Of a DNA stretch of 64,000 nt, positions 7,390 through 16,203 are shown one piece after another (the stretch's first letter is position 1; each line of letters opens with the position of its first letter). Source of the stretch: Bog-756 sp963829235 (GTDB lineage: Bacteria; Actinomycetota; Acidimicrobiia; Acidimicrobiales; RAAP-2). Location of the stretch: positions 682,001 through 746,000 of the forward strand of contig CAWHIF010000003.1 in NCBI GenBank assembly GCA_963829235.1, given 5' to 3'. The translations under genes and the position numbers were made by a program. The notes under the pieces were generated by a model that saw nothing but the letters and a program-made list of their open reading frames with translations, searched no databases and had not been told where the DNA came from.

Positions 7390-7434
7390 GTGACTTTGGG
7401 CCCTACGCCCCGGCGGCTCCGGGTTTCACAATGG
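7390..7434 (+). promoter_or_regulatory. DosR-type box (7390-7404) and minus-10 (7426-7434) of the arc operon
   Basis: The box GTGACTTTGGGCCCT is followed by exactly 21 bp and then TCACAATGG, the shared promoter pattern. The start codon of the antiporter lies about 60 bp further on, with no other gene between. Confidence 0.8.
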
Positions 7435-7495
7435 TCTGAACGAGAAGCAGCGCCCGGTCGCCGATGCGGCAGTGGCCAGCCCGAGAGGAGCACCA

Positions 7496-9061
7496 ATGTC
7501 AATCACCAGCGAACGGCCGGAGACGCAGCCGGCAGTGCCACCGCAGTCAGGGTCCCCCGGGGCACCACTCTCACCGCGCAACAAGGAGAAAGCCCATGCG
7601 CTGGGCCTGACCTCGGCCACCGGCCTCGTCATCGGCAGCATCGTGGGCACCGGCGTGTTCACCATGCCGGCGGTGCTCGCCGGCGCGGGCACCATGGGGA
7701 TCGTCGTCCTCGGGGTCATCGCCGTCGGTGCCATGCTGCTGGCCATCCTGTTCGGTCAGCTCACCAGACGGGTGCCCAACAGCGACGGTGGCCTGTATGC
7801 GTACTCCCGCCACGAGTTCGGCGATTTCGCCGGCTACCTGGTCGGCTGGTGCTACTGGATCCAGTCCTGGGCCGGCAACGCGGCCATCGTCTCGTCCTGG
7901 GTGTTCTACGTGGACGCGCTGTTCGGGTGGGCCCACGTCAGCGGCATCCAGAACTGGGGCATCGCCATGGTCGGCTTGTGGGTCCCGGCCATCATCAACC
8001 TGGTGGGGATCCGCCAGATGGCGTGGTTCCAGAACGTGACCGTGGTCCTCAAGTTCCTCCCTCTGCTCTTCGTCGGGGTCATCGGGTGGTTCTTCGTCCA
8101 GAGCGCACACTTCGGTCCGTTCAACGCCTCCGGTGGCAGCCTCTACAGCGGCATCGGGATCGCCGCCGGTGTGGCCCTCTTCTCCTTCATCGGTGTCGAA
8201 GCCGCGGCCATGACGGCCAAGCGGGTGAAGAACCCTCGTGTGAACGTCAGCCGGGCCTCGCTGCTCGGCACCGCCCTCAGTGCTGTGCTCTACGTACTGG
8301 TGACCGCGGTGGTGATGGGGCTGGTCGCCCACCACACGCTCGTGAACACCGGGTCGCCGTTCGTCAACGCCTTCCAGTCGATCTTCCCCCACGAGGCATG
8401 GGCCGGGAAGTTCATCGCCGCCATCGCCGTGATCTCGGGAATCGGAGCCCTCAACGGCTGGACGCTGATCGTGACCGAGACCTCCCGGGCCATGGCCCAG
8501 GACGATATGTTCCCGCGGCCCTTCGCCTGGAAGGACCGAAAGGGGACAGCCTGGTTCGGGATCCTCGTCGGGACGGCGCTGCCATCGCTGCTCATGCTGT
8601 GGCGTTACACCACTACGTCCGGGCTGACCGTCTTCACCTACCTGGTCGATCTCACCGTGGTCACGGTGGCCATCCCCTACTTCATGTCGGCCATCGCCCA
8701 GCTGACCTTCCTGGTCTCCCGCCGCCGGACGGTCAACGGGTGGCTGTTGGCCCGCGACCTCTCGGTGGCCGGTGCCAGCGTGCTCTTCTCCATGTGGGTG
8801 ACGTTCGCCTCCGGCTACCAGGTCGTCTACCAGGCCCTGGTGGTGATCCTGGCCGGACTCATCCTGTTCGCCTTCCTCAACGCCCGCCGCGAGCGCCTCG
8901 GTGAGAGGAGCGAGCCGGTGGACCTCCCCCAGCTGGGGCTGGCCGACGGTGTGAACGGCGCCTCCGGCGACGACGGCGGCAACGGCCACACGGCCGTGCT
9001 GTCCGACGCCGATCTGGTCGCCCCGTCCCTGGCCCCACCGACCGGCGAAAGGCTGTCATGA
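7496..9061 (+). CDS. arcD: APC-family arginine/ornithine antiporter-like permease
   Basis: It has 521 residues with about 12 membrane segments. The first carries TGLVIGSIVGTGVFTMPAVL, the GxG substrate-binding loop of APC amino-acid antiporters. Its place as the first gene of an arcD-arcA-arcB-arcC run argues for exchange of external arginine against ornithine. ATG 7496 is chosen because GAGAGGAGCACCA precedes it; an in-frame ATG at 7472 has none. The stop overlaps the arcA start by 4 bp. The last 60 residues form a hydrophilic Gly/Asp-rich tail in the cytosol. The substrate is inferred from context. Confidence 0.85.
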   Translation: MSITSERPETQPAVPPQSGSPGAPLSPRNKEKAHALGLTSATGLVIGSIVGTGVFTMPAVLAGAGTMGIVVLGVIAVGAMLLAILFGQLTRRVPNSDGGLYAYSRHEFGDFAGYLVGWCYWIQSWAGNAAIVSSWVFYVDALFGWAHVSGIQNWGIAMVGLWVPAIINLVGIRQMAWFQNVTVVLKFLPLLFVGVIGWFFVQSAHFGPFNASGGSLYSGIGIAAGVALFSFIGVEAAAMTAKRVKNPRVNVSRASLLGTALSAVLYVLVTAVVMGLVAHHTLVNTGSPFVNAFQSIFPHEAWAGKFIAAIAVISGIGALNGWTLIVTETSRAMAQDDMFPRPFAWKDRKGTAWFGILVGTALPSLLMLWRYTTTSGLTVFTYLVDLTVVTVAIPYFMSAIAQLTFLVSRRRTVNGWLLARDLSVAGASVLFSMWVTFASGYQVVYQALVVILAGLILFAFLNARRERLGERSEPVDLPQLGLADGVNGASGDDGGNGHTAVLSDADLVAPSLAPPTGERLS

Positions 9062-10278
9062 CCTTCAATGTGGGATCCGAGGTGGGCCGGCTGCGCCAGG
9101 CCATCGTGCACCGGCCCGGGCTCGAGCTCTCCCGCCTGACGCCCGACAACATCGGCGAGCTCCTCTTCGACGACGTGATGTGGGCGAAGAAGGCGAAGGA
9201 GGAGCACGACGCCTTCGCCGAGGCCCTCCGGGACAAGGGGGTGCAGGTGCACCTCTACGGCCAGCTGCTGGCCGAGACGCTCGAGCTTCCCGACGGACGG
9301 GCCTTCGTCCTCGACCGCGTGTGCACGCCGGAGAACCTGGGTCCGTCGTTGGTCGGACCGGTTCGGCGGCTGTTCGACGGTCTGGACGGGGCCGAGCTGG
9401 CCGAGTACCTGGTCGGTGGGGTGCTGAAGGCCGACCTGCAACCGCTGCGGGCCCATAGCCTGAAGTGGGACATGCTGCGAGCCGATGACTTCGTCCTCAC
9501 CCCGCTGCCCAACCACCTCTTCCAACGGGACAACTCGTGCTGGATCTACGGTGGCGTGACGGTGAACCCGATGGCCAAGCCGGCCCGGCAACGCGAGTCG
9601 CTCCATACCCGTGCCATCTACCGCTTCCATCCCCTGTTCGCCGAAGCCGATTTCGTCACCTACTACGGCGACGAGGACCGCAACTACCAGCCGGCCACCA
9701 TCGAGGGCGGTGACGTCCACGTCATCGGCAACGGCGCCGTGCTGATCGGCATGGGTGAGCGCACGACGCCGATGGCCGTCGAGACAGTGGCCCACGCGCT
9801 GTTCGACGCCGGGCAGGCGACCACGGTGGTGGCCATCGAGCTCCCCCGTTCGCACGCGTTCATGCATCTCGACACGGTGATGTCCATGGTCGACCGGGCC
9901 ACCTTCGTGCTCTACCCCTACTTCGACCGGCACCTGCGCAGCTGGACCGTCGCCGGCGGCGAGAAACCGGGTGAGCTGACCGTGGTCCGCAACCACAACT
10001 TGTGGGACACCCTGGCCCGACTACTCGAGGTCCCCGAGGTCACCGTCCTGACCACCGACGAGGATGTCCGGGCCGCCGAGCGTGAACAGTGGGACGACGG
10101 CACCAACTACCTCGCCGTCGCCCCCGGGGTCGTCTTCGGCTACGAGCGCAACGTCGCCACCAACACCATGCTGCGGAAGAACGGGATCGAGGTCGTATCC
10201 ATCGCCGGCAGCGAACTCGGACGGGGCCGTGGCGGCCCACGCTGCATGACCTGTCCCATCCAGCGCGATCCGGCATAG
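9058..10278 (+). CDS. arcA: Arginine deiminase
   Basis: Hydrolyses L-arginine to citrulline and ammonia, the first step of arginine fermentation. The 406 residues are the usual length. Visible signatures are the N-terminal GSEVGRLRQAIVHRPG, RDNSCWIYGGV, TIEGGDVHVIG, HAFMHLDTVMSMVD (catalytic His) and the C-terminal GGPRCMTCPI with the nucleophilic Cys. It overlaps arcD by 4 bp, and arcB follows after 27 bp. Expression should follow the DosR-type promoter at 7390. Confidence 0.97.
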   Translation: MTFNVGSEVGRLRQAIVHRPGLELSRLTPDNIGELLFDDVMWAKKAKEEHDAFAEALRDKGVQVHLYGQLLAETLELPDGRAFVLDRVCTPENLGPSLVGPVRRLFDGLDGAELAEYLVGGVLKADLQPLRAHSLKWDMLRADDFVLTPLPNHLFQRDNSCWIYGGVTVNPMAKPARQRESLHTRAIYRFHPLFAEADFVTYYGDEDRNYQPATIEGGDVHVIGNGAVLIGMGERTTPMAVETVAHALFDAGQATTVVAIELPRSHAFMHLDTVMSMVDRATFVLYPYFDRHLRSWTVAGGEKPGELTVVRNHNLWDTLARLLEVPEVTVLTTDEDVRAAEREQWDDGTNYLAVAPGVVFGYERNVATNTMLRKNGIEVVSIAGSELGRGRGGPRCMTCPIQRDPA

Positions 10279-10305
10279 CCTGTCACCGCGGAACGGAGGG
10301 CTGCC

Positions 10306-11301
10306 ATGAACCTTCAGGGAAGGAATCTGCTCAAGGAGGCGGACTTCACCAAGTTCGAGTTCCTCTACCTGGTCGACCTGGCCGAGGAGCTACGCCGGGA
10401 GAAGCGCTCGGGGAGCGAACGTCAGCGGATGGTCGGGCGGAATATCGCCCTCATCTTCGAGAAGGCCTCCACCCGGACCAGATCGGCGTTCGAGGTCGGC
10501 GCCCACGACCAGGGGGCCCACGTGACCTACCTCGGGCCGGAGGAGTCCCACATCGGCCACAAGGAGACCATGAAGGACACGGCCCGGGTGCTCGGTCGGA
10601 TGTTCGACGGCATCGAGTACCGCGGCTTCTCACAGGACACCATCGAGGAGTTGGGGAGATTTGCCGGGGTGCCGGTGTGGAACGGGCTGACCGACCAGTG
10701 GCACCCCACCCAGATGTTGGCCGACGTGCTCACCATGCGCGATCACCACGATCAGCCCCTCGAGCGGGTCACGCTGTGCTACCTGGGAGACGCCTCCAAC
10801 AACACCGCCAACTCGCTGCTGGTCACCGGGTCCCTGTTGGGGATGGACGTGCGGATCGTGGGTCCGGAGACGTTGCTGCCCTCACCGCAGGTGCAGGCCA
10901 TGGCCAAACGACTGGGTGAGCGGTCGGATGCCCGCATCTCGGTCGGGAGCGACGTGCAGTCGGGTGTGAGGGGCGCCGATTTCATCTACACCGACGTGTG
11001 GGTCTCGATGGGAGAACCGCCTTCCGACTGGGACGCCCGGATCAACCGGATGCTGCCCTACCAGGTCAATGCCCAGCTGATGGCGGCCACCGGGAACCCC
11101 GAGGTCAAGTTCATGCACTGCCTTCCCGCCATCCACAACTCCGACACCGAAATCGGCCGCCAGATCCACGAGAAGTGGGGGCTCGACGCGCTGGAGGTCA
11201 CCGACGAAGTGTTCGAGTCTCCCGCCTCGATCGTCTTCGACCAGGCGGAGAACCGCCTCCACACCATCAAGGCGGCCATGGTCGCCACCATCGGGGACTG
11301 A
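10306..11301 (+). CDS. arcB: Ornithine carbamoyltransferase (catabolic)
   Basis: Converts citrulline and phosphate to ornithine and carbamoyl phosphate. Its 331 residues show the carbamoyl-phosphate loop STRTRSAFEVG, DQWHPTQMLAD, and the ornithine-binding MHCLPAIHN near residue 275. ATG 10306 follows GGAGGGCTGCC. The position between arcA and arcC marks it as the catabolic rather than the biosynthetic form. Confidence 0.96.
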   Translation: MNLQGRNLLKEADFTKFEFLYLVDLAEELRREKRSGSERQRMVGRNIALIFEKASTRTRSAFEVGAHDQGAHVTYLGPEESHIGHKETMKDTARVLGRMFDGIEYRGFSQDTIEELGRFAGVPVWNGLTDQWHPTQMLADVLTMRDHHDQPLERVTLCYLGDASNNTANSLLVTGSLLGMDVRIVGPETLLPSPQVQAMAKRLGERSDARISVGSDVQSGVRGADFIYTDVWVSMGEPPSDWDARINRMLPYQVNAQLMAATGNPEVKFMHCLPAIHNSDTEIGRQIHEKWGLDALEVTDEVFESPASIVFDQAENRLHTIKAAMVATIGD

Positions 11302-11302
11302 G

Positions 11303-12232
11303 ATGCGACTGGTGGTGGCGTTGGGCGGCAACGCCCTTCTCGAGCGCGGGGAGACGCCGCTGGCCGAAATCCAGGAGAAGCATGTCCAGGTGGCTGTGGA
11401 TGCCCTGGTCCCGCTGGCCCGCGACCACGATCTCGTCATCACCCACGGCAACGGGCCTCAAGTCGGCCTGCTGGCCCTCGAGAGCGCGACCGACCCGGCG
11501 CTCCCCCACCCCTATCCCTTCGACGTGTTGGGCGCGCAGACCCAGGGGATGATCGGTTACTTCCTCCTGCAGGCCCTCGAGAACGCACTGCCGGGACACG
11601 AGGTGGTCAGCCTCATCTGCCAGACCCTGGTCGGTGCCGACGACCCGGCCTTCGACCACCCGACCAAGTTCGTGGGCCCCGTCTACGAACGAGAAGAAGC
11701 CGAGCGCCTCGCCCGCCGGCGCGGATGGCAGATCCGGCCCGACGGGGGGTCGTGGCGGCGGGTGGTCGCATCCCCCGAACCGCACTCGCTGGTCGAGATG
11801 GCGACCATCCGCACGCTGGTGGCCAACGGCGCCACGGTCGTCTGTGCCGGAGGGGGCGGGATTCCGGTCAGTCGCAGCGGGGATGGGATGCTGCACGGTG
11901 TCGAGGCCGTCGTCGACAAGGACCTGACGGCGGCCATGCTGGCTCATGACATCGACGCCGACGCCCTCCTGCTGCTCACCGATGTCCCCCACGTCGAAAC
12001 CGACTTCGGTACCGCATCGGCCCGCGCCATCCTGCGCACGACTCCGACGGAACTGCGGGCATTGAAGTTTCCGCCCGGCTCGATGGGCCCCAAGATCGAG
12101 GCCGCCTGCCGGTTCGTCGAGGCGACCGGGCACCGCGCCATGATCGGTAGGCTCCAAGACGCCGCCGAATTGCTCGAGGGTGATCGGGGCACCATCATCG
12201 AGCCGAGTGCCCGGGCCCGACCGGGCACGTGA
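11303..12232 (+). CDS. arcC: Carbamate kinase
   Basis: Makes ATP from carbamoyl phosphate and ADP, the energy-yielding step of the arginine deiminase route. Its 309 residues include VVALGGNALLERGE, THGNGPQVGLL, CAGGGGIPV, VDKDLTAAML and GPKIEAACRFVEATG, all typical of the family. It starts one base after the arcB stop, so the genes are co-transcribed. Confidence 0.96.
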   Translation: MRLVVALGGNALLERGETPLAEIQEKHVQVAVDALVPLARDHDLVITHGNGPQVGLLALESATDPALPHPYPFDVLGAQTQGMIGYFLLQALENALPGHEVVSLICQTLVGADDPAFDHPTKFVGPVYEREEAERLARRRGWQIRPDGGSWRRVVASPEPHSLVEMATIRTLVANGATVVCAGGGGIPVSRSGDGMLHGVEAVVDKDLTAAMLAHDIDADALLLLTDVPHVETDFGTASARAILRTTPTELRALKFPPGSMGPKIEAACRFVEATGHRAMIGRLQDAAELLEGDRGTIIEPSARARPGT

Positions 12233-12281
12233 CACGCACCGGGCACGATCGACATGCCAGCGGGAGCCCTTGAAAGGACAG

Positions 12282-12728
12282 ATGATGAGTAGTCAGCCGG
12301 ACAGCAGCCATCGGATCGTCGTCGGCACCGACGGCTCGCCGGCCTCGACGAAGGCGGTGGAGTGGGCCGCCCGCCAGGCGGAGCTCACCGGAGCCGATCT
12401 CGAGGTCCTGATGACGTGGGAGTGGCCGACCAGCTACGGGTGGTCGTTGCCGGTGCCCAGCGGGTACGACCCGGCCCACGAGGCAGGACAATCGCTCGAC
12501 AAGACCCTCGAGCCGCTACGCAAGGTCCATCCCGCCGTCACCTTCAAGCCGACCGTCCTCGAAGGCCATCCTGCGCCGTTGCTGGTGAAGGCCTCCCAGG
12601 GAGCCGATCTGCTCGTGGTCGGGAGCCGCGGCCACGGCGAGTTCGCGGGCATGCTCCTCGGGTCGGTGAGCGAGCACTGCGTGACCAACGCCCACTGCCC
12701 CGTGCTGGTCTTCCGCGCCGAGGAGTGA
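12282..12728 (+). CDS. Single-domain universal stress protein
   Basis: It has 148 residues and one Usp domain: IVVGTDGSPASTKAVEWAAR at the start and VVGSRGHGEFAGMLLGSVS with the ATP-binding glycines near the end. ATG 12282 (or 12285) follows GAAAGGACAG. It lies 49 bp after arcC with no visible promoter, so it probably ends the arc operon and links arginine fermentation with stress survival. Confidence 0.9.
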   Translation: MMSSQPDSSHRIVVGTDGSPASTKAVEWAARQAELTGADLEVLMTWEWPTSYGWSLPVPSGYDPAHEAGQSLDKTLEPLRKVHPAVTFKPTVLEGHPAPLLVKASQGADLLVVGSRGHGEFAGMLLGSVSEHCVTNAHCPVLVFRAEE

Positions 12729-12800
12729 CCGATCAGGCCCGGCCCGGCGGCGAACGACCGGTGAGGATCCACCGTGACCTCAGTGAGGATCCGGCGCCGG

Positions 12801-12870
12801 GTCATGGTCCGGCGCCCGGTGAGGTCCGACGCGGGTCATGGTCCGACGCCCGGTCATGGTCCGACGCCCG
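12801..12870. repeat. 18-bp repeat, three copies
   Basis: GTCATGGTCCGRCGCCCG occurs at 12801, 12835 and 12853, the last two directly adjacent. The repeats fill the gap between the Usp gene and the alcohol dehydrogenase. Confidence 0.75.
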
Positions 12871-12904
12871 GTGAGGACTGGACATCGACCGTGAGGAGCG
12901 GACG

Positions 12905-13924
12905 ATGACCTCTGAGACGATGAAGGCCTGGGTGGTGGACACGCCCGGCCCGATCGACTCCCATCCCCTCCGGCGTGTCGAACGGAGCGTCCCCGTGCCG
13001 GGACCGGGGCAGGTGCGCCTGCGAGTGCGGGTCTGTGGCGTGTGCCGGACCGATCTCCATCTGGCCGAGGGTGACCTCGCCCCCAGGCATCACCGTGTCG
13101 TCCCCGGTCATGAGGTGGTCGGGCTCGTCGACCAGATCGGGCCGGACTGCGTGCGCTTCAAAACGGGAGACCGGGTCGGTGTGCCGTGGCTGGCCCACAC
13201 CTGCGGGACGTGCCGCTACTGCGTGGCCGATCGCGAGAACCTCTGCATCGCGCCTGTCTTCACCGGTTGGGACATCGACGGCGGCTATGCCGACCATGTC
13301 GTCGTCGACGAACAGTACGGATACCTGGTACCAGAGGGGTTCAGTGACGAGGAGGCGGCACCGCTCCTGTGTGCGGGGATCATCGGCTACCGGGCGCTCC
13401 GGCGTTCCCGACTCCCGCCAGGGGGACGGCTCGGGATCTACGGCTTCGGAGGTTCGGCCCATCTCACGGCCCAGATCGCCATGGCCGAAGGGGCCAGGGT
13501 GCATGTCATGACCCGGTCGCCCGAAGCCCGAGCCCTCGCCCTCGAGCTGGGCGCGGCCAGCGCCGGCGATGCCGCCGACCCGCCGCCGGAACCGCTCGAC
13601 GCCGCCATCCTGTTCGCACCGGTGGGGACGCTGGTGCTCCCGGCGCTGGAAGCCCTCGATCGCGGTGGCACCTTGGCCATCGCCGGTATCCACCTGAGCG
13701 ACATCCCGGTGCTCGACTACCAGCGACACCTCTTCGAGGAGCGGGCTCTGTGCAGCGTGACCGCCAACACCCGACGCGACGGGATCGAGTTCCTCGAGGC
13801 CGCCGCCCGCATCCCGGTGCAGGTGTCCACGGTGGCCTACGGATGCGACCGGGCCGACCAGGCACTCGCCGACCTGGCCCGTGACCGGGTCAACGGGGCC
13901 GCCGTCCTGGTCTTCCCTTCGTAG
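12905..13924 (+). CDS. Zinc-dependent alcohol dehydrogenase (MDR superfamily)
   Basis: It has 339 residues. The catalytic zinc site is Cys of VCGVCRTDLH and His of PGHEVVG. The structural zinc loop has four Cys in CGTCRYCVADRENLC, and the Rossmann segment is IYGFGGSAHLTAQIA. It matches the class of zinc dehydrogenases found in DosR-like regulons of actinomycetes, where they may recycle NADH by reducing aldehydes. ATG 12905 follows GAGGAGCGGACG. No DosR box is seen directly upstream, so it may be read through from the arc-usp operon. The substrate is unknown. Confidence 0.9.
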   Translation: MTSETMKAWVVDTPGPIDSHPLRRVERSVPVPGPGQVRLRVRVCGVCRTDLHLAEGDLAPRHHRVVPGHEVVGLVDQIGPDCVRFKTGDRVGVPWLAHTCGTCRYCVADRENLCIAPVFTGWDIDGGYADHVVVDEQYGYLVPEGFSDEEAAPLLCAGIIGYRALRRSRLPPGGRLGIYGFGGSAHLTAQIAMAEGARVHVMTRSPEARALALELGAASAGDAADPPPEPLDAAILFAPVGTLVLPALEALDRGGTLAIAGIHLSDIPVLDYQRHLFEERALCSVTANTRRDGIEFLEAAARIPVQVSTVAYGCDRADQALADLARDRVNGAAVLVFPS

Positions 13925-13983
13925 CCCTGACGTCGGGATGAGCGGTCGCCTGGCGCCGACCGGTGGACGGTTTGAGCGAAATT

Positions 13984-14028
13984 GGGACTTTCGGCCCTGA
14001 TCCGAAGCCACCGCCTTCCCCCAACCTG
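13984..14028 (+). promoter_or_regulatory. DosR-type box (13984-13998) before the second PPOX gene
   Basis: The box is GGGACTTTCGGCCCT, identical to the one at 25318. The common minus-10 position holds CCCAACCTG; CAACCT one base further fits NANNNT. The start codon follows at once, so the mRNA would have almost no leader. Confidence 0.7.
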
Positions 14029-14490
14029 ATGTCCATGCAGCCGAAGGATGGCACACGGGCCGAGATTCCGAGCCGTCAGAGGTGCTGGGACCTTCTGGCC
14101 CAGGTGTCGGTGGGCCGGATCGGCGTGAGCATCGACGCGCTCCCGGCCATCCTCCCGGTCCACTTCTCGCTCTTCGACGGGACCGTGCTCCTCTGGACCG
14201 TCCCGGGGACCAAGCTCGACAGGGCCACGGTCGGACACGTGGTCGCCTTTCAGGCCGACGGCCATGACCCGGGCGTCGACGCGGGATGGAGCGTGCTTCT
14301 GCAGGGGGTGGCGGCGGCGGTGTCCGACGAGAAGGTACCGGCCGGCTCCGTACCCATCGGGTCCTGGGCCGGTGGCGAGTCAGCCGCACGCCTGGTGCAG
14401 ATCCGAGCGACCAAGGTCAGTGGGCACTGGCTCCTCGATCCCGGCGACGGCACTGGTGTCGATGCCGGTGATGGCACTGGTGCGGCCTAG
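14029..14490 (+). CDS. PPOX-family split-barrel protein, second copy
   Basis: It has 153 residues with the same fold pattern as the protein at 238: SRQRCWDLLAQVSVGRIGVS, ALPAILPVHFSLFDG, VVAFQADGHD and WSVLLQGVA. The C-terminus is a short Gly/Asp repeat (GDGTGVDAGDGTGAA). The start is ATG 14029 or 14035; both lie so close to the DosR-type promoter that translation may be leaderless. It probably binds a flavin or F420; the substrate is not known. Confidence 0.8.
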   Translation: MSMQPKDGTRAEIPSRQRCWDLLAQVSVGRIGVSIDALPAILPVHFSLFDGTVLLWTVPGTKLDRATVGHVVAFQADGHDPGVDAGWSVLLQGVAAAVSDEKVPAGSVPIGSWAGGESAARLVQIRATKVSGHWLLDPGDGTGVDAGDGTGAA

Positions 14491-14622
14491 GTCCTCAATA
14501 CCCAGAATCCGGTGGTCGTAGGGCGACGGCGACAAGGACCGCAGCCTGGGCCGAATTGTGGTTGTGCCAGAAGGCAACGGTCGCTCCGCAGCATTCTCCG
14601 GAGATCCGCGTGACCATTCCCC

Positions 14623-14638
14623 GACCCCTTTGGGGGTC
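14623..14638. terminator. GC-rich hairpin after the HNH gene
   Basis: GACCCC and GGGGTC pair around TTTG. It lies 35 bp beyond the stop of the minus-strand HNH gene and before the plus-strand PPOX stop on the other side, so it could serve either. There is no clear T-run. Confidence 0.35.
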
Positions 14639-14672
14639 ACTTCCCGCGCTCCGGCCGCGCTCGGGCCGCTGA

Positions 14673-16118
14673 TCACTCCCGGCGGTCGAGCGGGAGCTGG
14701 TCCGGGGGCCGGTCGAACCGCGGTGGGCCGGTGCCCGGAGGTGGGTCCTTGGCCCTCCGCCTGCGCTTCGGTCTTTGTCGCTTCGGTTCGGTCGGATGCT
14801 CGGGGGCGGTCCATACCCACCCCTCGTCTGTCCGGGCGAGCTCGAACCCGCGGTGGGTGCGGTCCAGGTGGTGCCTCCGACAGAGCCGGGCCAGGTTGTC
14901 GAGGGCGGTGAGGCCGCCCTGGGCGAAGTCGGTGACCCAGTGGTCGTTCTCGAGGCCCAGGCGGGCGTCACAGGTCGGCACCACACACCGCGGGTCCCGG
15001 AGGAGGAGGGCCGACCGGATCCGCTTGGGCACGTGGCGTCCGGCCGAGTAGACCGTGGTGACGTCGGTGCCCTTGGCGATGAGCACCTCGACGAGGGCCT
15101 CTCCCAACAGCTCCCGGGCGTAGTCGACGCCCACCGGGCCCACCCCGGGGATCTCACAGCGCTCCCCCTGGCCCACCGAGCCCCGGCGCAGGGCCTCTGC
15201 GTCCACCACCACCGAGACGGTGGCCTTCGGGTCACAGGTGCACCCGCCTCGGGCCGTGCCCGTTTCCTCCCCCTTCGGGGTCAGGGTGCCGCCCCCGGTG
15301 GTGAGGGCCACCAGGGCATCGGCCCGGTAGGCGTCTGGGGTCTCGAAGCGGCCCTCGGTGCGGGCCGCTTCGAACTGCCGGTCGGTCTCTGCCTCCAGGG
15401 CGGCCAGCACCCCGGCCCCGGCCTCGGGGGCGAGGACCGCCAGGAGGCGGAAAGCCCCGTCGTCGTCGGTGAAGGTCCGACACCGCCGGTCCTCGTGCAG
15501 CTTTTGGAAGTGGCGGGCCTCGGCCTTCCCCGAGCGTCCCTCGACCTTGGCCCTGAGGCACCGCTCCTTCAAGGTGGCCTCGGAGTCGGACTCGGCACTG
15601 CCGACCAGCTCGGCCTCTTTGGCCGGGTTGACCTTCACGGCGTCGGACACCCGGGCCGCCCGCCGGTGGGAGAGCTTGCCGGCCAGGAACGACTCGGCCA
15701 GGGAGGGCTGGTCGACGAGGGCCTCCCCCAGACGGATCAGGTCCTTTGCCTCTCCGACGCTGTCCCCGGTCGTGGCGGCCAGGAACTCGGCCGCCGAGCG
15801 GTGGCCGGTGCGGGTGTAGAGGCTGCCCTGGGCCAGGCGGGCCGAGAACGCCGTCTTGTGGGCCACCACCTTCCGCTCGAGGCGGGTCAGCCGGCGGAGC
15901 ACCTCGGCGGCGCCCTCCAGCGAACAGCACGCCGGGTCGGTGGCGTCGAGGGCAATCTCGGCGGCGTCGAGAAAGGCGAACAGGCCCTGGGGCTCGGCCA
16001 GCGTCTGTCCGGTCTGTCCGGAACCGGCCTGTCCGGTCTCCGTCTGTCCGGTCTGCGACTGTCCGGCCTGCGTCTGGCCGGTCTCCGACTGTTTGGTCTG
16101 CGGGGCGATCACGGCCAT
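14673..16118 (-). CDS. DUF222/13E12-type HNH endonuclease domain protein
   Basis: It has 481 residues. Residues 1-40 are a Thr-Gly-Gln repeat (ETGQ/QTGQ units), 40-280 the DUF222 helical region, and 370-430 the HNH motif (CDARLGLENDHWVTDF, then LARLCRRHHLDRTH). The tail is Lys/Arg/Pro-rich. Such proteins occur in many copies in actinobacterial genomes and their role is unsettled. ATG 16118 begins MAVIAPQT and is the last start before the conserved region. It has no obvious link with its neighbours. Confidence 0.88.
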   Translation of the reverse strand: MAVIAPQTKQSETGQTQAGQSQTGQTETGQAGSGQTGQTLAEPQGLFAFLDAAEIALDATDPACCSLEGAAEVLRRLTRLERKVVAHKTAFSARLAQGSLYTRTGHRSAAEFLAATTGDSVGEAKDLIRLGEALVDQPSLAESFLAGKLSHRRAARVSDAVKVNPAKEAELVGSAESDSEATLKERCLRAKVEGRSGKAEARHFQKLHEDRRCRTFTDDDGAFRLLAVLAPEAGAGVLAALEAETDRQFEAARTEGRFETPDAYRADALVALTTGGGTLTPKGEETGTARGGCTCDPKATVSVVVDAEALRRGSVGQGERCEIPGVGPVGVDYARELLGEALVEVLIAKGTDVTTVYSAGRHVPKRIRSALLLRDPRCVVPTCDARLGLENDHWVTDFAQGGLTALDNLARLCRRHHLDRTHRGFELARTDEGWVWTAPEHPTEPKRQRPKRRRRAKDPPPGTGPPRFDRPPDQLPLDRRE

Positions 16119-16203
16119 GTCACAGGATGGCAGGGGGGTGTGACTCTGCGGACAGAGGGAGAGGGAGAAGGAGAGGGGGCGACGGCGAAGGCTCTCGGAA
16201 CCC

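Noticed and set aside
7571..8989. 472-codon minus-strand frame opposite arcD
   Set aside because: Shadow of the membrane permease; Asp/Gly/His-rich sequence with no family features.
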